Positions 18,801 through 25,967 of a stretch of DNA of 64,000 bases are shown piece by piece. This DNA comes from Streptomyces phaeolivaceus (lineage in GTDB: Bacteria; Actinomycetota; Actinomycetes; Streptomycetales; Streptomycetaceae): the NCBI RefSeq assembly GCF_009184865.1, contig NZ_CP045096.1, positions 7,316,001 through 7,380,000 of the forward strand, given 5' to 3'. The stretch's first letter is position 1. Each line of letters starts with the position of its first letter. Both the position numbers and the translations under genes were made by a program. A model generated the notes under the pieces. The model had not been told where the DNA came from and ran no database searches. It saw nothing but the letters and a program-made list of their open reading frames with translations.

Positions 18801-19716
18801 CGTTGGTCGACTCGGCGCCGGCCACGGACTTGGCCGCGTTCTCCTTCGCCTCCGTGACCAGCTTCTCGGCCTCGGCGCGCGCCTCGCGCAGGGCCGCCTC
18901 GGCCTCCGCGTTGCGCTGCTCGGCGGCCCGGCTCAGCTCGGAGGCCTGACGGCGGGCGGAGTCCGACTCGGTGGCGGTGGAGGAGCGCAGCTGCTCGGCG
19001 TGGTCGGTGGCCTCCTGGGCCTGCGAGGACGCCGCGTTCAGCAGCCGCTCGGCCTCGGCGCGGGCCCGGCGCATGATCTGCTCGGCCTCGCCGCGGGCGG
19101 CCTCCGAGTCGCTCTGGAGCCGCTGGCGGGCCTCCGTGGCGAGCCGCTCGGCCTCGGCGCGGGCGGCGGCGAGCGCCTGCTCGGCCTCCGCGCGCGACTC
19201 GTCGACGAGCCGGCGGGCCTGGGACTCGCTGCGGGCGCGGAGCTGCTCGGCCCACGCCACGTTCTCGTTGACGTGCGACTCGACCGTCTGCCGGCGCTCC
19301 GACAGCTCCTGGTCGAGCTGCTGGCGGCGGGTGACCGCCTCCTGGTGCAGCTCCGCCTGGAGCCGTGCCGCCTGTTCGGCGTGCTCCTGGAGGATCCGCT
19401 GGGTCTGCGCCCGTGCCTGGCTCAGCTCACGCTCGGCGTCCGTGCGCAGCTGATCGGCCTGCATCTGTGCCTGGCGGAGCATCTGCTCGGCCTGATAGCC
19501 GAGGTCGCCCCCGCTGTCGTAGGCGGGCCGGGACATGAGGGTGCGGCGCGCCTCGTGAAGCTTGGCGCGCAGCACCTCGACCTGGTAGCCGAGGTCCTCG
19601 GCGTGCTGAATCGCCTTTTCCCGCTCGGTCTTCAGCCGCTCCATCTCGGCCTCGAACCGAGAGAGGTGGTCGACGTCAGCCGCCGGCTCTCGCTCCTGGC
19701 GTTCGTAGCCCCGCAC
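15865..19716 (-). CDS. scy: Scy, giant coiled-coil polarity protein
   Basis: A 1283-residue protein, about 95% coiled coil, built from imperfect Ala/Glu/Arg-rich repeats (AEAERIRREA-type). Known Scy proteins start MRGYE; the GTG at 19716 gives V-RGYERQEREPAADVDHLSRFEAEM and is preferred to the in-frame TTG at 19746. The conserved head EDLGYQVEVLRAKLHEARR and tail VRRREDINAEISRVQDVLVALESFEAP are intact. Scy gathers DivIVA and FilP at future tip sites, directs new branch points and recruits ParA. Its size is slightly below the ~1326 residues I recall for S. coelicolor, so several repeat units differ. Confidence 0.96.
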   Translation of the reverse strand: MRGYERQEREPAADVDHLSRFEAEMERLKTEREKAIQHAEDLGYQVEVLRAKLHEARRTLMSRPAYDSGGDLGYQAEQMLRQAQMQADQLRTDAERELSQARAQTQRILQEHAEQAARLQAELHQEAVTRRQQLDQELSERRQTVESHVNENVAWAEQLRARSESQARRLVDESRAEAEQALAAARAEAERLATEARQRLQSDSEAARGEAEQIMRRARAEAERLLNAASSQAQEATDHAEQLRSSTATESDSARRQASELSRAAEQRNAEAEAALREARAEAEKLVTEAKENAAKSVAGAESTNEQRTRTAKEQVARLVEEATKEAEATKASAEEVVADARAEAEKIVAEASEKARSITAEESASQLAKTAKTAEDVLNKASEEARNTTKAAVEEAERIRAEAEAESDRLRAEAHDLAEQLKGTAKDDTEEYRAKTVELQEEARRLRGEAEQLRSDAVAEGERIRSEARREAVQQIEEAAKTAEELLAKARTDADELRQTATADSEKVRTEAIERASTLRRQAEETLERTRKEAERYRAEAAEQTEELKAEAERAAQELREETERGVEARKAEAADELTRLHTEAESRLSSAEEALTDARAEAERIRREAGEESDRLRSETAERIRTLQAQVEAEIERLRDEAAADASASRAEGEAIAVRLRSDAAAEAERLKSEAQDTADRVRAEAQAAAERLGTEASETLAAAQEEAARRRREAEELLGSARQEADQERRRAREQSEELLASARKRVEEAQTEAVRLVEEAERRAGEMVSAAELHAQQVRDSVAGLHEQAQEEISGLRNTAEHVADRMRREAEEESDRVRADAYAERERATEDANRVRREARDETDAAKSLAERTVAEAIAEAERIRGDASEHAQRVRTEASDTVARADQDASRTRAEARDDANRIRSDAATQADILITEVTAEAERLTRETNEEAERVRAESVAKADRLVGEATGEAERLRAEAAETVGSAQQHADRVRADAERARAAAEAEADRLMAHAREEADNTLDGARKDANKRRSEAAEQVDKLISETAAEADKLLTEAQTQALQTTADAEGQADSMVGAARKEADRLVSEATVEGNSTVERARTDADELLIGARRDATAIRERAEELRDRITAEIEALHTRARREAAETMKSTGDRCDALIKAAEEQLEKATSKAKEIVSEANSEAGKVRIAAVKKAEGLLKEAEQKKSTLVREAEELKAEAIREARRTVEEGKRELEVLVRRREDINAEISRVQDVLVALESFEAPSSGKDGGVKTGAAAGATRSGGKSSDG

Positions 19717-19992
19717 TGCGCGGTCCCATCCGTCCCCTGGTCGCAACCTCTGGCAAACGAGCTCCGTCCAACCGCCGAACGGTGCCCCCGGGGAATGGTG
19801 TCAGATCAACGGCGGAGCACGGGCTGCCGCCCTCACCCTCGTCCCCCGAAACCTGGACCCCGGCCCTGGGACAGCCGCTGATGGAACGCCGCGGTGCCCC
19901 TGGATCCCACTCGTCGGAAGGCGGCAGGACCCGGGCCGTCACCTTGAAAGGGGACGGCCGACCCCAACCCTACCGGCCCATATGTACGGGGG

Positions 19993-20433
19993 TCAGTGCT
20001 CAGGTGACTCAACTGGCGCCGAAGTGACCAGTTCTGTCAGTACGCCATGACAATCCTTGGGGTGCAGGAACGTGATCCGTGACCCCATGGAACCGACTCG
20101 CGGCTCCTCGTACAGGACGCGTACGCCCTTGTCCTTGATCGCGGCTGCCTCACCGTCGACATCCGCCGTACCGAAGGCGATGTGGTGGACCCCCTCACCG
20201 TTCTTGGCCAGCCACTTCGCGACCGTGGAGTCCTCGCGGGTAGGCTCCAGAAGCTGCAGGTAGGAGGCGCCGCCGTCGTCCGTGGCGTTGATCCTGAGCA
20301 TGGCCTCGCGCACGCCCTGCTCCTCGTTGACCTCGGAGTGGTACACCTCGAAGCCGTAGGTGGCCCGGTAGAACTCGACGGTGGCGTCGAGGTCGAAACA
20401 GGCGATCCCGATGTGGTCGATTCGCGTCAGCAT
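19993..20433 (-). CDS. mce: Methylmalonyl-CoA epimerase
   Basis: A 146-residue glyoxalase-fold protein. The metal ligands typical of the family are present: His7 in [13 protein letters not shown], the Gln of SYLQLLEP, and His in [14 protein letters not shown]. It ends with [14 protein letters not shown]. It interconverts the (R) and (S) forms of methylmalonyl-CoA, linking propionyl-CoA carboxylation to the B12-dependent mutase. It is divergent from the acetyl-CoA acetyltransferase (152-bp gap), and meaB follows that gene. The methylmalonyl-CoA mutase itself is not in the window. Confidence 0.96.
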   Translation of the reverse strand: MLTRIDHIGIACFDLDATVEFYRATYGFEVYHSEVNEEQGVREAMLRINATDDGGASYLQLLEPTREDSTVAKWLAKNGEGVHHIAFGTADVDGEAAAIKDKGVRVLYEEPRVGSMGSRITFLHPKDCHGVLTELVTSAPVESPEH

Positions 20434-20585
20434 GGAGTCAGTGCAGCGCGCCCACGACGGTTACGCAACGTGCGCGCGATCACACCGACGGCCCGGTGAC
20501 GGCACGGAGTGCCACTCAGTACATTCGAAGTAAACCCTCGTTCACTCACTCCTCGGCTGTGCAAGCTGGAAGGGGATCGCACCTC

Positions 20586-21788
20586 ATGACTGGAACGAAC
20601 GGCACGACCTCGGTGATCGTCGCGGGCGCCCGGACGCCCATGGGACGGTTGCTCGGTTCGCTGAAGTCCTTCTCCGGAGCCGACCTCGGCGGCTTCGCGA
20701 TCAAGGCCGCCCTGGACCGTGCGGGGATCGGCGGCGACCAGGTGCAGTACGTGATCATGGGCCAGGTGCTCCAGGCCGGGGCGGGGCAGATCCCGGCACG
20801 CCAGGCCGCGGTCAAGGCGGGCATCCCGATGAACGTGCCCGCGCTCACGATCAACAAGGTCTGTCTCTCGGGCCTCGACGCCATCGCCCTGGCCGACCAG
20901 CTGATCCGCGCCGGCGAGTTCGACATCGTGGTGGCCGGCGGCCAGGAGTCCATGACCAACGCCCCGCATCTGCTCCCGAAGTCCCGTGAGGGCTACAAGT
21001 ACGGGGCGATCCAGATGCTCGACGCGATGGCGTACGACGGGCTCACGGACGCGTTCGAGAACATCGCCATGGGCGAGTCGACGGAGAAGCACAACACCCG
21101 GCTCGGCATCGGCCGCGAGGTGCAGGACTCGGTGGCCGCGCAGTCCCACCAGCGGGCCGCCGCCGCGCAGAAGAACGGCCTCTTCGACGCCGAGATCACC
21201 CCGGTGGAGATCCCGCAGCGCAAGGGCGAGCCGGTCGTCTTCAGCCAGGACGAGGGCATCCGGGGCGAGACGACCGCCGAGTCGCTGGGCAAGCTGCGTC
21301 CGGCCTTCGCCAAGGACGGCACGATCACGGCCGGTTCCGCCTCGCAGATCTCCGACGGCGCCGCCGCCGTGGTCGTCATGAGCAAGGCCAAGGCGGAGGA
21401 ACTGGGCCTCACCTGGCTCGCCGAGATCGGCGCCCACGGGAACGTGGCCGGGCCGGACAACTCGCTCCAGTCCCAGCCGTCGAACGCGATCCAGCACGCC
21501 CTGCGGAAGGACGGGCTGGAGGTGGCGGACCTGGACCTCATCGAGATCAACGAGGCCTTCGCGGCCGTCGCCGTGCAGTCAATGAAGGACCTCGGCGTGT
21601 CCCCGGAAAAGGTGAACGCCAACGGTGGTGCGATCGCTCTCGGGCACCCCATCGGCATGTCCGGCGCCCGACTCGTCCTGCACCTCGCCCTGGAGCTGAA
21701 GCGGCGCGGCGGCGGGGTCGGCGCGGCGGCGCTGTGCGGTGGCGGCGGGCAGGGTGACGCGCTGATCGTGCGGGTACCCAAGGCCTGA
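20586..21788 (+). CDS. Acetyl-CoA C-acetyltransferase (thiolase)
   Basis: A 400-residue thiolase. The acylated Cys93 is in [14 protein letters not shown]; the second half has [10 protein letters not shown], the catalytic His in [16 protein letters not shown], and [12 protein letters not shown] with the second catalytic Cys. It condenses two acetyl-CoA to acetoacetyl-CoA or does the reverse cleavage. ATG 20586 is preceded by GGAAGGGGA at good spacing; upstream in-frame codons lack one. It may be co-transcribed with meaB, 46 nt downstream. Confidence 0.95.
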   Translation: MTGTNGTTSVIVAGARTPMGRLLGSLKSFSGADLGGFAIKAALDRAGIGGDQVQYVIMGQVLQAGAGQIPARQAAVKAGIPMNVPALTINKVCLSGLDAIALADQLIRAGEFDIVVAGGQESMTNAPHLLPKSREGYKYGAIQMLDAMAYDGLTDAFENIAMGESTEKHNTRLGIGREVQDSVAAQSHQRAAAAQKNGLFDAEITPVEIPQRKGEPVVFSQDEGIRGETTAESLGKLRPAFAKDGTITAGSASQISDGAAAVVVMSKAKAEELGLTWLAEIGAHGNVAGPDNSLQSQPSNAIQHALRKDGLEVADLDLIEINEAFAAVAVQSMKDLGVSPEKVNANGGAIALGHPIGMSGARLVLHLALELKRRGGGVGAAALCGGGGQGDALIVRVPKA

Positions 21789-21834
21789 AGCCTTCGGTTC
21801 TCGGGTTCGGGTGGCTAGTCGGAGCGGAGCTGTG

Positions 21835-22791
21835 ATGCAGGACGTCCCCACGCTGGTGGCACAGGCCAGGGAAGGGCGGCCCCGGGCCGTCGCCCGGCTG
21901 ATCTCCCTGGTGGAGGGGGCGTCCCCGCAGCTCCGCGAGGTCATGGCGGCGCTGGCCCCGCTCACGGGCGGGGCGTACGTCGTCGGCCTCACCGGGGCGC
22001 CCGGGGTCGGCAAGTCCACGTCCACGTCGGCGCTGGTGACCGCGTACCGGAGGGCCGGGAAGCGGGTCGGGGTACTCGCGGTCGATCCCTCGTCGCCCTT
22101 CAGCGGGGGCGCGCTGCTCGGTGACCGGGTTCGGATGTCGGACCATGCCTCCGACTCCGGGGTGTACATCCGTTCGATGGCGACGCGGGGGCATCTGGGG
22201 GGTCTGGCGTGGGCCGCCCCGCAGGCCATCCGGGTGCTCGACGCGGCGGGCTGTGACGTGATCCTGGTCGAGACGGTGGGTGTCGGGCAGTCCGAGGTGG
22301 AGATCGCCTCCCAGGCGGACACGTCCGTGGTGCTGCTCGCCCCCGGGATGGGGGACGGCATCCAGGCGGCCAAGGCCGGGATCCTGGAGATCGGGGACGT
22401 CTACGTCGTCAACAAGGCGGACCGGGACGGGGCCGACGCGACCGCGCGGGAGCTGAACCACATGCTGGGGCTCGGGGAGTCCCGGAAGCCCGGGGACTGG
22501 CGACCGCCGATCGTCAAGACGGTGGCGGCGCGGGCCGAGGGGATCGACGAGGTCGTGCAGGCCCTGGAGAAGCACCGGGCGTGGATGGAGGAGCGGGGGG
22601 TGCTGGTCGAGCGGCGGCGGGCGCGGGCCTCTCGTGAGGTGGAGGCGATCGCGGTCACGGCGCTGCGGTCGCGGATCGCGGACCTTCATGGTGACCGGCG
22701 GCTGTCGTTGCTGGCCGAGCGGATCGTGGCGGGGGAGCTGGATCCGTACCGGGCGGCGGACGAACTGGTGGCGGGGCTGACAGGGGGCTGA
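21835..22791 (+). CDS. meaB: MeaB, GTPase chaperone of B12-dependent acyl-CoA mutase
   Basis: A 318-residue G3E GTPase. Walker A is GLTGAPGVGKST (Lys60); the switch region is VLAVDPSSPFSGGALLGDRVRM; G3 is ETVGVGQSE; the base-specificity motif is NKAD. MeaB protects and reloads adenosylcobalamin in methylmalonyl- or isobutyryl-CoA mutase. ATG 21835 follows GGAGC 5 nt upstream; GTG at 21832 or 21811 are alternatives. Its likely clients are IcmA at 36.4 kb and a mutase elsewhere. Confidence 0.95.
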   Translation: MQDVPTLVAQAREGRPRAVARLISLVEGASPQLREVMAALAPLTGGAYVVGLTGAPGVGKSTSTSALVTAYRRAGKRVGVLAVDPSSPFSGGALLGDRVRMSDHASDSGVYIRSMATRGHLGGLAWAAPQAIRVLDAAGCDVILVETVGVGQSEVEIASQADTSVVLLAPGMGDGIQAAKAGILEIGDVYVVNKADRDGADATARELNHMLGLGESRKPGDWRPPIVKTVAARAEGIDEVVQALEKHRAWMEERGVLVERRRARASREVEAIAVTALRSRIADLHGDRRLSLLAERIVAGELDPYRAADELVAGLTGG

Positions 22792-22821
22792 CGGGGCTGC
22801 GTTTTCGGGTGCGGGTCCGGT

Positions 22822-22959
22822 GGGGCTTCTCGCGCAGTTCCCCGCGCCCCTGAAAAGCAGCGGCTGCGCCGCGTGCTCTTTCAGGGGCGCGGGGCCGTGC
22901 TCTTTCAGGCCCGCGGGGCCTGATCTTTTAGGGGCGCGGGGAACTGCGCGAGAAGCCCC
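22822..22959. repeat. Large inverted repeat of a dispersed Streptomyces intergenic element
   Basis: Two 30-bp perfectly complementary arms (22822-22851 and 22930-22959) contain CGCGCAGTTCCCCGCGCCCC and its reverse complement. The 78 bp between them hold further copies of CTTTCAGG(GG/CC)CGCGGGG. An outer 9-bp match GGTGCGGGT extends the structure. Single arms recur at 27390-27411 and, diverged, at 33380-33400 in this window, so this is a dispersed family. It may also terminate meaB transcription. Confidence 0.8.
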
Positions 22960-23013
22960 CGCCCACCCGCACCCGCCATCGAACCTTCGCCCCCAAGTTC
23001 CGTCGCCGGCTGC

Positions 23014-23046
23014 TAGCTTGGCCGCATGTTCCTTCACTTTGCGTAG
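23014..23046 (+). promoter_or_regulatory. Possible leaderless six-codon leader ORF before the MFS gene
   Basis: TAGCTT at 23014-23019 looks like a -10 box. Six bases later ATG at 23026 opens a six-codon frame, MFLHFA, ending TAG at 23046. A leaderless mini-ORF 55 nt before the transporter start could act as a translational leader. The -35 region is not convincing. Confidence 0.35.
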
Positions 23047-23101
23047 AGGCAGGCCCCCACACCGGTGCCCCCTTTCCGCCTCCGAGTGAGGAACTTTCCG
23101 C

Positions 23102-24376
23102 ATGTCCGCGACCTCTCCGCGGCCGTCGTACGCCGCGGTGCTCCGCATCCCGTACGCCCGCCGCACCTTCGCCGCCGTACTCGTCGGCCGGCTCTCCTAC
23201 GGCATGGTGCCGATCGCCGTGCTGCTCGCCGTCAGCCGCGCGACGGGGTCGTACGCCGTCGCCGGGACGGTGATGGCCCTGTTCGGGGCCACCAGTGTGT
23301 TCCTGTCGCCCGCTCGGGCGGCTCTCGTCGACCGGTACGGCCCGCGCCGGGCGCTGCTGCCGATGGCCTCGCTGTACGCCGTGCTGCTCGGCGCGCTGGC
23401 GGTGGCGAGCTGGCGGCCGGGCGCGTCGGGCCCGGTGCTGGGGGCGGTCGCGGTGGCGGCGGGCGCGTGTACGCCGCCGCTCGGGCCGACGATGCGGACG
23501 GTGTGGAGCGAACTCGCCGCCTCGGACGGGGGGTTGCTGCGGCGCGCGTACAGCCTCGACGGCGTCGCGGAGGAACTGCTGTTCGTGTCGGGGCCGTTGG
23601 TGGTGGGCGGGGTGGTGCAGTTCGCCGCTCCGGCCGTTGCCGTGGCACTGGGTGCCGTGCTGGTGGTGGCCGGCACCCTCGGGTTCGTGACCTCCCCGGC
23701 CGTGGCGCGGATGCCGGGCAGTGGCGCGGTGCCGAAGGATCGCAAGGGGAAGAGGGCGTCGCGCGGGGTGGCCGGGATCGTGGCGCCCGTCGTCGCGGCC
23801 GGTGGCGTCGGGCTGGCGCTCGGCGCGCTCGACCTGCTGGTGCTGGCCTTCGCCGAGCAGCGGGGGCACGGGGACGACGTCGTGGCCTGGATCTTCGCCG
23901 CGCTGTCCGCCGGGAGCGCGGTGGGCGGCCTGGCCTATGGGGCGGTCGAGTGGCGCTCCGGGGCCCGCGTCCGGCTGGCACTGCTGACGGCGGGCCTGGG
24001 CGTCGCCCTCGCCGCTGCCGGGTTCGCCCCGGACCCGGCCGTGCTCACCGGTGCCGTCGTCTGCGCGGGGCTCTTCGTCGCCCCGGCCCTGACCACGGCC
24101 TATCTGGTCGCCGACGCCTCCGCCGCGCCCGGCGCCCGCACCCGGTCCGGAGCCTGGGTCAACACGGCCGTCAACGCGGGCATCTCGGCGGGCGCGGCCG
24201 GCTCGGGCCTCCTGGTCGCCCACGTCTCCCCGACCCTCGGCTTCACCCTGGCCGGCGGCACGGCCCTGCTCACGGCCATCGCCGTGGGAGCGGCGGGGAG
24301 GCGGCGGGCCCGTCCGGCGGGGGCGGGGGAGAGCGGGGTGGAGCGGGTCGGGGAACCGCGGCGGAACGGGCGGTAG
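23102..24376 (+). CDS. MFS transporter
   Basis: A 424-residue membrane protein with 12 predicted hydrophobic segments. The loop 2-3 motif is degenerate (ALVDRYGPRRALLP, in place of G-x-x-x-D-R-x-G-R-R). The central loop is basic (KDRKGKRASRG). The start ATG has GAGGAA 8 nt upstream. It most resembles drug/metabolite exporters of the major facilitator superfamily; the substrate is unknown. It may be controlled through the leader region described at 23014. Confidence 0.88.
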   Translation: MSATSPRPSYAAVLRIPYARRTFAAVLVGRLSYGMVPIAVLLAVSRATGSYAVAGTVMALFGATSVFLSPARAALVDRYGPRRALLPMASLYAVLLGALAVASWRPGASGPVLGAVAVAAGACTPPLGPTMRTVWSELAASDGGLLRRAYSLDGVAEELLFVSGPLVVGGVVQFAAPAVAVALGAVLVVAGTLGFVTSPAVARMPGSGAVPKDRKGKRASRGVAGIVAPVVAAGGVGLALGALDLLVLAFAEQRGHGDDVVAWIFAALSAGSAVGGLAYGAVEWRSGARVRLALLTAGLGVALAAAGFAPDPAVLTGAVVCAGLFVAPALTTAYLVADASAAPGARTRSGAWVNTAVNAGISAGAAGSGLLVAHVSPTLGFTLAGGTALLTAIAVGAAGRRRARPAGAGESGVERVGEPRRNGR

Positions 24377-24439
24377 GGGCACCCGGTGCCGGGTGCCCCT
24401 ACCTGTGGGGGGAGGGAGGAGTGGTTTCGGGAGGGTGGG

Positions 24440-25156
24440 TCAGTCTTCCGAGCGGTCGGCCGTGAGCTTGGCGGAGGTGAGGTCGACCCTCCAGTCGCTG
24501 CCGGTGCCGTCGGCGGCGGTGGTGTCGACCTCCCAGGCCTGGTCGCGGCTCTCCTCGTCGAGGTCGACGGAGGTCACCGTGCCCTTGGCGGCGGCGGCCT
24601 CCGCGGCCTCCGCGGCGGTCACGGAGCTGCCCTTGAGGGCGGCCCGGATCCGCGCGGTCTCGGCGGCGTCGTCACCGTCGTCGTCCCGGTCGGCGTGCGT
24701 GCCGAGGACCTTGCCGGTGGCGGGGTCGACCTGGACACTGAACCACTTGTCGCCGGAGGTCAGGACGTCCACGTCCCACACCAGGTTCGTGCCCTCGTCG
24801 TCGAGGTCGGCGGAGACGGCCGTACCGGACTTGGCCTTCAGCGCGGTCGTGATCGCGTCGGCGGCGGTGACCTGGCCGGCCTTCGCCTCGGCGGCGTTCT
24901 CGGCCTTGTCCTCGGCGTCCTGGTCCGTGTCACGGGCGGCCCGGTCCTCGGCCTGGTCCTCCGCCTTGTCCTGGGCGGTGTCGTCGGTGTCGTTCACGTC
25001 GTTGTCGACGTCGTCGCGGTCGTTGTCGTCGTTCGACACCGACACGGTCTTCTTCGCGGGCGCCTCGTCGTCACCGGAGACCGCGATGGCGGTCGCGGTG
25101 CCACCGCCGATCAGGGCGACGGCCGTGATGGTGGCGATGACGATGTTGCGCTTCAT
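24440..25156 (-). CDS. Secreted or membrane-anchored PepSY-domain protein with acidic linker
   Basis: A 238-residue protein starting MKRNIVIATITAVALIGGGTA, a signal peptide or anchor. Residues ~40-90 are extremely acidic (DDNDRDDVDNDVNDTDD). Two PepSY-like repeats follow: AADAITTALKAKSGTAVSADLD...WDVDVLTSGDKWFSVQVDPATGKVL, then TAAEAAEAAAAKGTVTSVDLDEESRDQAWEVD. ATG 25156 has GGAGGAA 5 nt upstream. It is divergent from a two-component system whose kinase has a similar acidic extracytoplasmic stretch, so it is probably a target of, or partner in, that signalling system. Confidence 0.9.
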   Translation of the reverse strand: MKRNIVIATITAVALIGGGTATAIAVSGDDEAPAKKTVSVSNDDNDRDDVDNDVNDTDDTAQDKAEDQAEDRAARDTDQDAEDKAENAAEAKAGQVTAADAITTALKAKSGTAVSADLDDEGTNLVWDVDVLTSGDKWFSVQVDPATGKVLGTHADRDDDGDDAAETARIRAALKGSSVTAAEAAEAAAAKGTVTSVDLDEESRDQAWEVDTTAADGTGSDWRVDLTSAKLTADRSED

Positions 25157-25238
25157 GGGGTTCCTCCAGGTTGCGGCCGGTTTGCCGGGCTTGTTCGCCT
25201 CGTCTGCTTTCGACGTGGACCAATCTGGCGGAGTGACG

Positions 25239-25276
25239 CTGAAGCGGACCTGAAGCACCCTGAAGACCGCTTCAGG
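25239..25276. promoter_or_regulatory. Candidate OmpR-type operator: three CTGAAG direct repeats plus one inverted copy
   Basis: CTGAAGC at 25239 and 25250 and CTGAAGA at 25260 are spaced 11 and 10 bp, one helical turn, as in OmpR/PhoB-type sites. CCTGAAG (25259-25265) and CTTCAGG (25270-25276) also make a perfect inverted repeat with a 4-nt spacer. The site sits 23 bp before the response regulator start and 83 bp from the PepSY gene start, so it could control both divergent units. Confidence 0.65.
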
Positions 25277-25298
25277 TTGGGTTTGCCAAGCTGGACGC

Positions 25299-25967
25299 AT
25301 GCGCCTGTTGATCGTGGAAGATGAGAAGCGGCTCGCGGTGTCGCTGGCCAAGGGACTGACGGCCGAGGGCTACGCCGTGGACGTCGTCCACGACGGCACC
25401 GACGGTCTGCACCGGGCGAGCGAGGGGTCGTACGACCTCGTGATCCTCGACATCATGCTGCCCGGCATGAACGGCTACCGCGTCTGCGCCGCCCTGCGCG
25501 CCGCCGGCCACGACGTGCCGATCCTGATGCTGACCGCCAAGGACGGCGAGTACGACGAGGCCGAGGGACTCGACACCGGCGCCGACGACTATCTGACCAA
25601 GCCGTTCAGCTATGTCGTCCTCGTCGCCCGGGTGAAGGCGCTGCTGCGGCGGCGCGGCCCGTCGGGCGGCGCCTCGCCCGTCTACGAGGTCGGCGAGCTG
25701 AAGGTCGACACCGCGGCCCGGCGGGTGTTCCTCGCCGAGGACGAGATCACCCTCACCACCAAGGAGTTCTCCGTCCTGGAGCAGCTCGCCCTGCGGGCCG
25801 GTGAGGTCGTGTCGAAGGCCGACATCCTGGAGCACGTCTGGGACTTCGCGTACGACGGCGACCCGAACATCGTCGAGGTCTACATCAGCACCCTGCGCCG
25901 CAAGCTCGGCCCCACGCTCATCAAGACCGTGCGCGGGGCCGGATACCGGCTGGAGGTCCGCCGGTGA
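25299..25967 (+). CDS. OmpR/PhoB-family response regulator
   Basis: A 222-residue protein with a receiver domain (Glu7/Asp8, phospho-Asp51 in LVILDIMLPGMNG, Thr in MLTAKD, Lys in LTKPFSY). The C-terminal winged helix contains LTTKEFSVLEQLALRAGEVVSKADILEHVWD and a PNIVEVYISTLRRKLG recognition helix. GTGA overlap with the kinase start makes an operon. It probably binds the CTGAAG repeats just upstream. Confidence 0.96.
   Translation: MRLLIVEDEKRLAVSLAKGLTAEGYAVDVVHDGTDGLHRASEGSYDLVILDIMLPGMNGYRVCAALRAAGHDVPILMLTAKDGEYDEAEGLDTGADDYLTKPFSYVVLVARVKALLRRRGPSGGASPVYEVGELKVDTAARRVFLAEDEITLTTKEFSVLEQLALRAGEVVSKADILEHVWDFAYDGDPNIVEVYISTLRRKLGPTLIKTVRGAGYRLEVRR

Noticed and set aside
16313..19255. 980-residue open frame in another minus-strand register of scy
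   Set aside because: Arg/Gly/Ala-rich low-complexity shadow of the real scy frame.
16330..19881. 1183-residue open frame antisense to scy
   Set aside because: Leu/Gly/Arg-rich translation mirrors the antisense of the coiled-coil repeats; no ribosome site or domain.
22401..22658. Small minus-strand frame inside meaB
   Set aside because: Shadow frame with no ribosome site.
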